From a virus: DNA of 42,026 bases. The stretch spans positions 1 to 42,026 of the IMG/VR virus record IMGVR_UViG_3300021403_000026; one strand, 5' to 3'. A model generated the notes under the pieces. The model was not told the origin of the DNA. It did no database searches and worked only from the letters and a program-made list of their open reading frames with translations. A program made the position numbers and the translations under genes. Shown here piece by piece: positions 5,907-12,909 of the stretch (its first letter is position 1; the number at the start of each line of letters is the position of its first letter).

Positions 5907-6595
5907 TGCGCGGCCTCCATTAACTCAATTAACTTATCGGCTTGCGCGTTGCGGAATTTTTGACGAGCAGCAGCAGCAGCAGCAGCATCAGCATAAGCAG
6001 CATCAGCAGCATCAGCATAAGCATAAGCAGCATCAGCAGCATAAGCAGCATAAGCAGCATAAGCAGCATCAGCAGCAGCAGCAGCAGCAGCATAAGCAGC
6101 ATAAGCAGCATAAGCAGCATAAGCAGCATCTCTTAATTTAGGCCAATCGATGTTATCTACTTCTTTGTTAATTATTTTCTGATACGCATCAGCTACATTC
6201 TGAATTGCTTTTTTCGATTTACTGAACTGGATTACTCCGTACTGCGGATCAATGAGCAACCATACTGCGAACTGCGGCCATACCATCGAAAGATCGGCAC
6301 CGACGCGCGGCGCTTCGAGAAATTGTTCGGGCCACAATTTCGCGCGACCATTCGATAACGATTCGAAGATATTATCTTCAATCTTCGCTAAAATACGCGG
6401 GATGCCTAGCTCAGTTTCATACGCAGAGTGTTTATTGGAATGTACCGTGCAACCGACGGCACAGCCCTTACCGTTTTGCCAATAGATACCATGCACGATT
6501 TCATCGGCAGCGGCGTGCGCTCTAATGCGCGCCAGGTACTTCTCTTTAATTTCTGGATCGCCATGAAACGCTCTAAGGCTTGTTTCAAAGATCAT
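5903..6595 (-). CDS. Protein with conserved N-terminal domain and Ala-Tyr-Asp repeat tail
   Basis: The 230-residue protein has an N-terminal domain (about residues 1-150) with the pattern HGIYWQNGKGCAVGC, then LGIP, FESL, WPEQFL and GADLS. I recall this arrangement in unnamed bacterial and phage proteins. Residues about 156-209 are almost only Ala, Tyr and Asp in AAY/AAD units, probably one long helix with Tyr spaced every third or fourth residue. The gene begins with a perfect AAAAGGAGGTAACACA site. The repeat is made of near-identical DNA triplets, so its length may vary between isolates. Function unknown. Confidence 0.85.
   Translation of the reverse strand: MIFETSLRAFHGDPEIKEKYLARIRAHAAADEIVHGIYWQNGKGCAVGCTVHSNKHSAYETELGIPRILAKIEDNIFESLSNGRAKLWPEQFLEAPRVGADLSMVWPQFAVWLLIDPQYGVIQFSKSKKAIQNVADAYQKIINKEVDNIDWPKLRDAAYAAYAAYAAYAAAAAAADAAYAAYAAYAADAAYAYADAADAAYADAAAAAAARQKFRNAQADKLIELMEAAQ
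5966..6129. repeat. Triplet-based low-complexity repeat (GCAGCATAA-type units)
   Basis: About 164 bases consist of AGC/CAG runs mixed with CAT and TAA triplets on the plus strand. Read on the minus strand they encode the AAY/AAD tail. Runs of six or more identical CAG units occur at both ends. All three codon phases stay open on more than one strand, which produces spurious ORFs of Ser-Ile, Gln-His-Lys or Leu-Met. Such tracts expand and shrink by replication slippage and are error-prone in short-read assembly. Confidence 0.93.
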
Positions 6596-6747
6596 TGTGT
6601 TACCTCCTTTTCGATTCGCGCGACTCTATGCCGCGCTTCGATAGCCCGTTCAACTCTCTCACGAAACTTCTCAAACTCTTCGCAGCGCTTCTTATTTGCT
6701 TCTAGAATCGCTATTGCGTCTTGCGCGCATTGCATTAGGTGGGACAT
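6592..6747 (-). CDS. Small coiled-coil early protein
   Basis: This 51-residue frame starts at the ATG at 6747 after AGGAGGCTGAGTA, an excellent ribosome site. It ends by overlapping the next gene as ATGA. The product is a charged amphipathic helix (ILEANKKRCEEFEKFRERVE) with two cysteines in its first half (MQCAQDA, KKRCEE). A short parallel coiled coil is likely. No family recognised. Confidence 0.72.
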   Translation of the reverse strand: MSHLMQCAQDAIAILEANKKRCEEFEKFRERVERAIEARHRVARIEKEVTQ

Positions 6748-6917
6748 TACTCAGCCTCCTGTTTTGCATCTAGATTGGAGATTAATTTGTTAAGAAGATC
6801 GCGAGCCATCGTTTCCGGCATGATTAGTTCTGGGCCTGTCTCACCAACGAAAGCTACAAACTTAATGCGTACCTTGCCATTAAGTACTGCGACTTCAATG
6901 TCCATGATATTTGTCAT
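6747..6917 (-). CDS. Small early protein, first gene after promoter copy 1
   Basis: This 56-residue frame has two beta-like segments (IEVAVLNGKVRIKFVAFVG) and a C-terminal helix (ETMARDLLNKLISNL). GAGGAATTGAATCA lies upstream of the ATG at 6917, and the stop overlaps the next ATG as TAATG. A sigma70-like promoter ends about 30 bases upstream. A second Met at residue 5 is an alternative start. Function unknown. Confidence 0.7.
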   Translation of the reverse strand: MTNIMDIEVAVLNGKVRIKFVAFVGETGPELIMPETMARDLLNKLISNLDAKQEAE

Positions 6918-6945
6918 TGATTCAATTCCTCACTTTCTAGAATTG

Positions 6946-6974
6946 ACTTTACGCTTATTGCGGTTTGTTGTCAA
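6946..6974 (-). promoter_or_regulatory. Sigma70-like early promoter, copy 1
   Basis: On the minus strand a perfect TTGACA (6969-6974), a 17-base spacer and TAAAGT (6946-6951) lie between the primase gene and the next operon gene. Twelve bases from the -35 onward (TTGACAACAAAC) and the stretch AAGCGTAAA are shared with the promoter at 3352-3380. It gives the genes after the primase their own transcription start. Confidence 0.78.
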
Positions 6975-7004
6975 GCATAATTTTAGCCTTTGTTTATGCG
7001 GCGA

Positions 7005-9353
7005 TTATACTTCCTCCGTATCGTCTCCTGGCTCGCGTACAGAAGCGCTGAACGCATCACGCACACCAATGCCTTCCCATGAAGCTTTATGATCATGCCC
7101 GGTGGTGAATTTCTTGAAGCCGCGCTTGCGTAATTGCTTCGAGAGGGACTGCGATTGCATTGGACGCTTGTTCTTATTTTCCTCACACCACTTCAAGTAC
7201 TCCGCATAAATTGCCGCGTGCGTTGCTTCATAACCAGAACCAAGCACACAGCGTTCGGACCAAAAGTCAGCAAGCCAATCCATTTCTTGCGCCAGCGCTT
7301 CGCGCGCTTTAAGTATTTCTTCAGGAGGCGCAAGTGTGCCATTTGCGTACCAATCGGCAGCGTAACGGACTGCTTTTGCTAAAATGCCTTCCATCTCGCC
7401 TAACAGTTTCCAATGCAACATGCCGTCTTGCTTCGCCTCTGGTATGCGGTAGTTAAATGAAATGTAGTGCAGGCGGTCGTAGAGAGCGCGCGCTACTTCA
7501 TCGATATGCGGCACGTCGTTAACAAGCAGAAATATCTTACACACGGGCAGGAACTGAAACTCGGGAGAGTAGAGAAATCTCGCTTTCATCCAATCTTCGC
7601 CGGTGAATTGTTTTATTTTACCACCATCGAGGCGGTACTTTTCACCTGGGTTAACTTCACTTGCCACCACCATACGTGCTCCGGCAAGTCCCGCTATATC
7701 AGGATCAGCGCCTGAAGCATTGCGCGATTGCTGCAAGAAAGTTTCAAACCGCGCAGTTTGTGCGTAATTCTCGGCGCGCATGCCTAATAGCGTTTGCAGC
7801 GCGCGCGCAAAAGTGCTTTTGCCGTTCTTGCCGGTACCATAAAGAATGAAAAACGCACGCGCTGCCGTCTCTCCCGTTAAGCAATAACCAATAACACGCC
7901 ACAGATACTCAATCATTTCTTCGCTGCCCAGCATTATATCTTCCAGGAACTGATCGAAAATCGGGCAAGCCGCTTCAGGCAGATAGCTCCATTCAACGCC
8001 GCGCGTCAGATACTCTTGCCTCACTCCTTCACGCAATGCGCTGGTACGCAGATCGATGACCCCATTTTTGCACGCTAACAGGTGTGGATGCTGATCGAGA
8101 TCGTGCGAGTTAACGTTTAAACGGTAGCGTGCCCAGCGCTCAATGTTACGCTGCCTGCCAATGCAATCGGACTCCTTGGCCCATTGCCGCAACTCTTTAT
8201 AATCCGTATTCGCGCGCCACTCCTCCCACAGCGCGTCGCTCACAAGCCGCGTTTTGCGCAGAATCTCAAGGTCCGCACCTCTGCGCCAGTAAACACCGTT
8301 CCACTCCAGCCACGTATTCCAATCCTGCACCCAACTGAACGAATTACCGGACATCTTGATAAATGCGTCGGTGTTTGTGCCGTCCGAGAGACGGCGCGGC
8401 CCTACTCCATTCGGATGCGTTGGGTCGTACAGCGTTTGTTTCTTCTTGCGTATTTCCTCGAACGCTTTTGCAATTGTACGCTTACCATATGTTCCGAACG
8501 TCCCATCATGCGCATCCCACTTCTGGCGGTATAACGCCGAGGGGCGGAATAAGTGTTCCGTGCGTGCAGCATCAAGGCGCGTGTAGCGTCCTAAAATGAT
8601 ACAAAGATTAAAGTCGGCGCTGGAGGGTGATTTATCTTTCTTTAGAAATTCTATATTGCCTTGCATCAGTTCAGTGAAATGCTTTTCATTGCGCGCCATA
8701 ATTGCCAGTAGATCATGATCGGGGATGTTTTGCACTGCGGTGAAAAGCGCATCTGGCGGCGTTGCTTCTTTTGGATTTTCTTCCTGCGGCTTTCCAAAAA
8801 TGGACTCGTATAGCGCACAAACTTCTTTTTGACGTTGCTCAATTCTTAAAGTTTTTGAAACCACGCGGCCAGTGAAACAGAAGTACCGTTTCTCGAAGTA
8901 CATCTCTACATCCGACTTCTTGCCGCTCTTTGGAATCTTTGCTTTTACAATAATATGCGCGCCGGTGCCGCTTGGCGAGCTTTCGGTGTAAGAGTTTATT
9001 TCGTTAATTAAAGCGGTAGAGGCTGGAGTAAATTCACCTGTTTCAGCGTCACGACAATTGTCTAGATCAATACCCATGTAAGGATCGAAAGAGCTGAATA
9101 CGAAGCCTATGCCGTTAAGTTTTTCGTCTTCGTTATGCGTGAGGTAGCGTTGCACAGCTTGGCCAAGAGACCCCCACGTAGCGCTGTCAGTTGTGCTTGC
9201 TGCGCGCCCTGTGTTTGGGTCCACCGGAGCCTTGTCGCCTACGCCGCGCGGCCCCCAACACACCCATTGACGCAGTTCCGCTAACTCGCGCGGAATTTGT
9301 TTGAAGTCCGTTTCTACTAGTGGTTTGTATGACTTAGGTGGTTTTTTAGGCAT
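7005..9353 (-). CDS. Primase-polymerase fused to D5-like SF3 helicase
   Basis: The 782-residue protein is the replication core. Residues about 80-165 carry the archaeo-eukaryotic primase pattern: GIDLDN (acidic pair, 94-99), SPSGTGAH and YFCFTGRV. Residues about 480-640 form a superfamily 3 helicase with Walker A YGTGKNGKST (505-514), the acidic VVASEVN and FLLVNDVP. Such proteins make primers, may extend them, and unwind the phage origin. No separate DNA polymerase gene is visible, so either this enzyme polymerises or the host polymerase is used. The start at 9353 lies inside a 19-bp inverted-repeat arm region and lacks a clear Shine-Dalgarno. An 11-codon leader (9346-9381) overlapping the start could couple its translation. 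Confidence 0.93.
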   Translation of the reverse strand: MPKKPPKSYKPLVETDFKQIPRELAELRQWVCWGPRGVGDKAPVDPNTGRAASTTDSATWGSLGQAVQRYLTHNEDEKLNGIGFVFSSFDPYMGIDLDNCRDAETGEFTPASTALINEINSYTESSPSGTGAHIIVKAKIPKSGKKSDVEMYFEKRYFCFTGRVVSKTLRIEQRQKEVCALYESIFGKPQEENPKEATPPDALFTAVQNIPDHDLLAIMARNEKHFTELMQGNIEFLKKDKSPSSADFNLCIILGRYTRLDAARTEHLFRPSALYRQKWDAHDGTFGTYGKRTIAKAFEEIRKKKQTLYDPTHPNGVGPRRLSDGTNTDAFIKMSGNSFSWVQDWNTWLEWNGVYWRRGADLEILRKTRLVSDALWEEWRANTDYKELRQWAKESDCIGRQRNIERWARYRLNVNSHDLDQHPHLLACKNGVIDLRTSALREGVRQEYLTRGVEWSYLPEAACPIFDQFLEDIMLGSEEMIEYLWRVIGYCLTGETAARAFFILYGTGKNGKSTFARALQTLLGMRAENYAQTARFETFLQQSRNASGADPDIAGLAGARMVVASEVNPGEKYRLDGGKIKQFTGEDWMKARFLYSPEFQFLPVCKIFLLVNDVPHIDEVARALYDRLHYISFNYRIPEAKQDGMLHWKLLGEMEGILAKAVRYAADWYANGTLAPPEEILKAREALAQEMDWLADFWSERCVLGSGYEATHAAIYAEYLKWCEENKNKRPMQSQSLSKQLRKRGFKKFTTGHDHKASWEGIGVRDAFSASVREPGDDTEEV

Positions 9354-9356
9354 GGT

Positions 9357-9375
9357 GCGTAGTAGGCGTAGTAGC
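9357..9375 (+). repeat. Left arm of perfect 19-bp inverted repeat
   Basis: The bases gcgtagtaggcgtagtagc are the exact reverse complement of 9422-9440, with 46 bases between. Each arm is itself a tandem of GTAGTAG separated by GC. It lies over the primase ribosome-site region, where a bound protein or an RNA hairpin could block primase expression. Confidence 0.9.
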
Positions 9376-9414
9376 CAACATAAACCCCCCTATAAGAAAA
9401 TATATGAAATACTT

Positions 9415-9442
9415 TATATACGCTACTACGCCTACTACGCAA
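9415..9442 (-). promoter_or_regulatory. Possible leftward primase promoter overlapping the operator arm
   Basis: On the minus strand TTGCGT (9437-9442) is followed by 16 bases and TATATA (9415-9420). The match to consensus is modest. The interest is that the spacer is almost exactly one arm of the 19-bp inverted repeat. It does not share the TTGACAACAAAC sequence of the two stronger early promoters, so it may be controlled separately. Confidence 0.4.
9422..9440 (-). repeat. Right arm of perfect 19-bp inverted repeat
   Basis: The bases gctactacgcctactacgc pair with 9357-9375. This arm falls between the proposed -35 and -10 boxes of a leftward promoter, where a repressor operator would be expected. 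Two operators bridged by looping is a plausible reading. Confidence 0.9.
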
Positions 9443-9463
9443 AGTAAAGTTTTTTCTTTACTT
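9442..9463. other. Short perfect hairpin with T6 loop
   Basis: AAGTAAAG (9442-9449), six T and CTTTACTT (9456-9463) form an 8-bp stem directly next to the 19-bp repeat arm. It lacks a GC-rich stem, so it is a poor terminator. A regulator site or origin element is possible. Confidence 0.55.
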
Positions 9464-9642
9464 GTGTGCTTGTTTACTTGTACCGTTGCACCTATGCAGC
9501 GCAACCTAAACGACGTTCGGCTTCGACACCCCCTGGCCGCGTCACTTGTGCTGCTGACCTGCGCGCAGCCCGGCATGATAAAATTCCGCTCATCCGGTGA
9601 GAGGAAAGTAGCTGGCGCTACGGCGCTGGGCTGCGCGCGAAT

Positions 9643-10182
9643 ATGACACGCAAGCAATTACGAGAAGAAAAGTTTTGTCAAGCATACGTTGTTGATTTAA
9701 ATGGTACGTCTGCGGTAATTGCTGCCGGGTATACCGATAATCGTGAAAGCGCTCGCGCGATGGCTCCTCTTATTTTAGCAAAAGTTAGCGTTCAGCAACG
9801 CATCGAAGAACTTTCCCGTCAGCAATGCAAGAATTTAGAAATTACAACTGAGTGGACGCTCGGCCAGATGCGTAAGCTCGCTGGTTTTGATGCGACACGA
9901 TTATTCAACGAAGATGGGAATATGATTCCCATCGATCAGTGGCCCGCTGATGTGCGCGCTGCTGTGTCTGGAATTGAATTTGAAGAAGTGTACGAAGGTC
10001 GTGGAGAAGAGCGCGTTCACGTTGGACGTATTCATAAAATTAAGCTTGTCGATAAAACGAAAGCTCTTGAAATGCTCGGCAAGTATCAAAAGTTGTTTTC
10101 TGATCGAGTAGAACTAACCGGACCTGATGGCGCGCCACTAGTCGCGAGGATCGAACTTGTCGGCCCAAGCTCAAATCGTTAA
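9643..10182 (+). CDS. terS: Terminase small subunit
   Basis: The 179-residue protein fits the Terminase_2 family. It has an N-terminal helix-turn-helix segment typical of these subunits (REEKFCQAYVVDLNGTSAVI, then AAGYT and SARAMAPLIL), a middle with many acidic residues and a C-terminal part that follows the usual VDKTKALEMLGKY motif. It binds the packaging site and directs the large subunit. The next gene starts 26 bases inside its end. No clear Shine-Dalgarno precedes the ATG; an upstream stop at 9598 limits alternatives. It is the first gene of the rightward operon. Confidence 0.92.
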   Translation: MTRKQLREEKFCQAYVVDLNGTSAVIAAGYTDNRESARAMAPLILAKVSVQQRIEELSRQQCKNLEITTEWTLGQMRKLAGFDATRLFNEDGNMIPIDQWPADVRAAVSGIEFEEVYEGRGEERVHVGRIHKIKLVDKTKALEMLGKYQKLFSDRVELTGPDGAPLVARIELVGPSSNR

Positions 10183-11458
10183 CGTACAACTTCCTGAAGC
10201 GCTTGGCTTCTTGCTTGAAGCGCATCGCTATAAGATCGCATATGGTGGACGTTATGGCGTCAAAAGCTGGAGCTTTGCGCGCGCTCTCATTCTTATTTGT
10301 CTTGATCCTGGTTATTTGTGGCCTGGTAGAACGAAAGGTCCGCGCATTCTTTGCGCACGCGAGACGCAGAAGTCAATTGCTGAATCTGTTCATAAGCTAT
10401 TAAAGGATCAAATCGCGGAACTTGGCGTCGAGCGTAAGTTCCTTGTACAAGAAACATCGATCAGCGTTCCGCGCAACGGCGCTGAATTTATCTTTGCTGG
10501 AATTCGTCAGAACGTAACGAATATTAAATCTTATGAAGCGTGTGATATTTGCTGGGTCGAGGAAGCACAAACAGTTTCAAAGAATTCTTGGAATGTCCTC
10601 GTGCCGACAATACGAAAAGAGGGCAGTGAAATATGGGTATCTTTTAATCCCGAATTGGAAACAGACGAAACGTACCAACGATTTGTCGTTGTACCTCCAA
10701 CAAACTCAAAAGTCGTCCATACAACATACCGAGACAATCCTTGGCTCTCAGCTGTTATGCGGCAGGAGATGGATGATCTAAAGCGCCGCGATCCTTCCGC
10801 GTTCGATAATGTGTATGAAGGAATGTGTAAGCAAGCCGTTGAAGGCGCAATCTATCGCGAGGAAATAACGAAAGCAGAACTAGAGGGCCGCTTTACGCGC
10901 GTACCATACGATCCAACGAAGCTAGTCGATACGTTTTGGGACTTAGGCTATGGCGACAACACAAGCATCTGGTTCGCGCAATCGTTTCCATTTGAGTTTC
11001 GTATCATCGATCATCTTAGTGGATCGCTGAAAGGCCTGAAGTGGTACGTCGAGCAACTACAAGCGAAGCAATACGTGTATGGCAAGCATGTATTGCCGCA
11101 TGATGGAGCAGCACATGAACTTGGAAGTGGAAGAACAATCGAGGAGCAGCTGCGTGACTTCTACCAAGGTAAAACTCGTATTGCGCGCAAGCTCTCAGTT
11201 GTTGATGGCATTGCAGCCGTTCGAGCTATATTTCAAAAATGCTACTTTGACCGTGAAAAATGTGCCGATGGCATTCAGTCGTTACGACATTACCGTTACG
11301 AAGAAGACGAAAAGCTAGGCACGTACAAGCGCGAGCCGCTGCATGATTGGGCTTCGCACGATGCTGATGCTTTTAGAACGCTGGCCGTAGCGATCAAAGA
11401 AGAAGCGCGACCGTTGCCACAGCGCGCGCCGTATCGTCCGGCATCGAGTTGGTCATGA
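10157..11458 (+). CDS. terL: Terminase large subunit, TTG start
   Basis: The 433-residue packaging motor resembles PBSX-type (Terminase_3) large subunits. It has an N-terminal ATPase with Walker A GGRYGVKS (about residues 30-37) and Walker B ICWVEE (about 131-136), and a C-terminal nuclease with FWDLGYGDNTS (about 260-270) and HDWASHDADAF near the end. The usual Walker A is GGRGSGKS, so this one is deviant just before the Lys; viral terminases often deviate. The start is TTG at 10157 with GAGGA six bases upstream, inside the small-subunit gene. It cuts and pumps phage DNA into the procapsid. Confidence 0.95.
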   Translation: MSAQAQIVNVQLPEALGFLLEAHRYKIAYGGRYGVKSWSFARALILICLDPGYLWPGRTKGPRILCARETQKSIAESVHKLLKDQIAELGVERKFLVQETSISVPRNGAEFIFAGIRQNVTNIKSYEACDICWVEEAQTVSKNSWNVLVPTIRKEGSEIWVSFNPELETDETYQRFVVVPPTNSKVVHTTYRDNPWLSAVMRQEMDDLKRRDPSAFDNVYEGMCKQAVEGAIYREEITKAELEGRFTRVPYDPTKLVDTFWDLGYGDNTSIWFAQSFPFEFRIIDHLSGSLKGLKWYVEQLQAKQYVYGKHVLPHDGAAHELGSGRTIEEQLRDFYQGKTRIARKLSVVDGIAAVRAIFQKCYFDREKCADGIQSLRHYRYEEDEKLGTYKREPLHDWASHDADAFRTLAVAIKEEARPLPQRAPYRPASSWS

Positions 11459-11712
11459 AATACGCAATTCTAGTTGCGTGCTTATTCGCTGCTACGTTCT
11501 TGGCAGCGCAAGAATCGCGTGGCAAAGATGGAAAGTTTCACGATCCAGAAACAGGTGAAGTACAGCCCGATACGTGTAACAATTCGTTTAAGAATACGCA
11601 TCCATGCGAATGCGAGAAAACAAAAACATGCGGCATGAAGATTGAGCACGACCGAACGTGTCAGGTGTATTGCCGTAAAGATGCGTGCCGATGTTTAGCG
11701 GAGTGTTCGTAA
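11455..11712 (+). CDS. Secreted Cys-rich small protein
   Basis: The 85-residue product has an N-terminal signal peptide (MKYAILVACLFAATFLAA, then QES) and a mature part with nine cysteines in CxC and CxxxC groups (PCECEKTKTC, CQVYC, CRCLAEC). Such a protein would leave the cytoplasm and fold with disulfides or bind metal. Its ATG overlaps the terminase stop as ATGA. A secreted Cys-rich protein between terminase and portal genes is unexpected. It could be a periplasmic effector, an anti-host peptide or a cargo gene. No family is certain. Confidence 0.78.
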   Translation: MKYAILVACLFAATFLAAQESRGKDGKFHDPETGEVQPDTCNNSFKNTHPCECEKTKTCGMKIEHDRTCQVYCRKDACRCLAECS

Positions 11713-11807
11713 TGCCTAAAATAACAGGCTTCAAAGCCGCGCATAAAGCAGCGCAAGAAGAGTTTGCGAAGAAGCGCGCGCCAAAGAAAAAGAAAGCGAA
11801 GAAGTGA
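11712..11807 (+). CDS. Very small basic peptide
   Basis: This 31-residue frame starts at an ATG overlapping the previous stop (TAATG). Its own stop, TGA, overlaps the next gene's GTG start. It ends in a Lys-Arg cluster (KKRAPKKKKAKK), as in nucleic-acid-binding tails. The double coupling and the sharp composition favour a real peptide. A DNA-condensing or head-interior role would be a guess. Confidence 0.55.
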   Translation: MPKITGFKAAHKAAQEEFAKKRAPKKKKAKK

Positions 11808-12151
11808 TCACCAAAAAAGATATTCGCGCAATCACGAAAGACAATTTCGCAACAAATAAGATTGCTCGTGCGATTCTTATCTGCGCGCGTTCGCGGCCGC
11901 ATATGTACACCGAATTTCTTCAGTACGGTGCGCTAATTACGTTTCGGCGCCGCATACTTCACAACGAAATGAGCGATAACGATAAAGAAATCATCAAGCT
12001 TGCTGAGTGGGCGATTGAAGAGTTTGGATTGCCGGAGGTAAAAGATGCCGGGACGAGCGAAGTTGTCGGACGTATTGCGAGCGTTGATGGTGCAAAACAG
12101 GGGAATGTTGCTGCCGAGAGCGGGAAGCCCGCCTCTTGGCAAGTGCATTGA
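11804..12151 (+). CDS. Hypothetical late protein, GTG start
   Basis: The 115-residue frame begins GTG at 11804, coupled to the upstream stop as GTGA. Residues 1-75 look like a coherent protein (ITKDNFATNKIARAILICAR, then YTEFLQYGAL and IIKLAEWAIEEFGLPE). The last 35 residues run over the start of the next gene, which has a strong ribosome site, so the original stop may have moved. I do not recognise it. Confidence 0.62.
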   Translation: MITKKDIRAITKDNFATNKIARAILICARSRPHMYTEFLQYGALITFRRRILHNEMSDNDKEIIKLAEWAIEEFGLPEVKDAGTSEVVGRIASVDGAKQGNVAAESGKPASWQVH

Positions 12152-12317
12152 TTGTAAGCGCGATATTCTGGCTATGGAAATGTATGCGAGGTGCCCAAAT
12201 TGCGAGCAAAGCATGATATGCGTGGATTGCGTGGACGCTCACGATCATCTGCACAATCTGATAACGAGGCCGAACAAGCGATTCGATCCTCGTTCTCTAG
12301 AGATTTCACGAAATTAA
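12045..12317 (+). CDS. Zinc-ribbon protein
   Basis: The 90-residue product has clustered metal ligands: CIDCKRD, then ARCPNCEQ and ICVDCVDAHDH. That is six cysteines and two histidines, enough for one or two zinc sites in a B-box-like or RING-like arrangement. The ATG at 12045 follows GGAGGTAAAAG, an excellent site. It overlaps the end of the upstream frame by about 107 bases and lies before the GroES-like gene. A protein or nucleic-acid binding role is likely; more cannot be said. Confidence 0.72.
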   Translation: MPGRAKLSDVLRALMVQNRGMLLPRAGSPPLGKCIDCKRDILAMEMYARCPNCEQSMICVDCVDAHDHLHNLITRPNKRFDPRSLEISRN

Positions 12318-12346
12318 GAGAGGAACTACGCGAGACGCCGCAAGCG

Positions 12347-12619
12347 ATGCAGGATCGCGTAATTCTCGAAGGTTTCCAAGACGATATGCGAGGCGCGCCG
12401 TTGAATCTCGAATCGCGCATCGTGATACCAACGATGTATGCCGAGCCTTCACGCTATTCGAAGGTGCTTGCTGTTGGCCCGTTGTGCGTTGAAGTGAGAC
12501 CCGGTGATGTTGTGTTGTCTGGTCGGTATCCGTCTAGCGCTTGGGCGTTCGAGCACGAAGGCCGCACGCTGGTTAGCGTTAAGGAAGATGAAATTCTGGC
12601 AAAGATTGAGGTGGAATAA
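12347..12619 (+). CDS. GroES-like co-chaperonin
   Basis: From the ATG at 12347 the product is 90 residues, close to the GroES length. It follows the Cpn10 pattern: DRVILEGF near the N-terminus, RIVIP at the mobile-loop edge, KVLAVGP, then EVRPGDVVL and a final DEILAKIE. Cpn10 caps the GroEL chamber; phage examples such as T4 gp31 help fold the coat protein. It precedes portal and coat genes, which fits. The frame is open from a GTG at 12191, but that would overlap the zinc-ribbon gene by 127 bases, so I prefer the shorter form. No strong ribosome site was found at 12347. Confidence 0.72.
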   Translation: MQDRVILEGFQDDMRGAPLNLESRIVIPTMYAEPSRYSKVLAVGPLCVEVRPGDVVLSGRYPSSAWAFEHEGRTLVSVKEDEILAKIEVE

Positions 12620-12909
12620 TGAAAAGCGACGTAACAGCAACAACGCACAAAGAGCGTAGAGCACCGAAAGTTGTAAGCCATCTTGAGATTCGTCCCAATA
12701 TGGACGGTGGGCATAACGTTGAGGTGCATCATACGCATTACGATTATCCTCCAAAAGTGAAAGAACATGCCGGCCCGCACGAAGCTGTTTCATTGCCGAA
12801 GGGCCACGTACTACACTCGATAGCAAAAGAAATGGGAATTCAAACAACGGGAACTGGCGCTGGCGCAGAAGAAAACGTCGATGCGAAAGAAGCAGGGGTG
12901 ATGTCGTGA
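12619..12909 (+). CDS. Hypothetical His-rich late protein
   Basis: The 96-residue product has a basic start, a His-rich centre (GGHNVEVHHTHYDYPP, then KEHAGPHEA) and a Gly-Ala-rich end. GAGGTGGAATA precedes the ATG at 12619, which overlaps the co-chaperonin stop. The histidines could bind metal. It belongs to the gene cluster between terminase and portal; no family recognised. Confidence 0.72.
   Translation: MKSDVTATTHKERRAPKVVSHLEIRPNMDGGHNVEVHHTHYDYPPKVKEHAGPHEAVSLPKGHVLHSIAKEMGIQTTGTGAGAEENVDAKEAGVMS

Larger units (their letters stand above)
9354..9642. other. Divergent control region between early and late genes
   Basis: This 289-base gap separates the leftward replication operon from the rightward packaging and head operon. 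It holds a perfect 19-bp inverted repeat, an AT-rich 46-base centre, a second 8-bp hairpin with a T6 loop and a weak promoter facing the primase. No credible gene lies in it on either strand; the frames present are short and overlap the repeats. A replication origin is possible, since the primase gene starts here, but no iteron array is visible. I do not see a clear rightward promoter: TTGTTT, 17 bases and TATGCA (about 9470-9498) is a poor match. Confidence 0.7.

Noticed and set aside
5966-6129. CRISPR-like repetitive array
   Set aside because: Units are 3-12 bases of continuous coding triplets, with no unique spacers.
5818-6141. Open plus-strand frames of Gln-His-Lys or Ser-Ile repeats and a second minus frame of Leu-Met repeats
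   Set aside because: They are mirror frames of the triplet tract whose real product is the Ala-Tyr tail; they have no ribosome sites or non-repeat domains.
9346-9657. 103-residue minus-strand frame upstream of the primase
   Set aside because: It runs through the inverted repeat and control region with unnatural composition; only its last 11 codons might be a leader.
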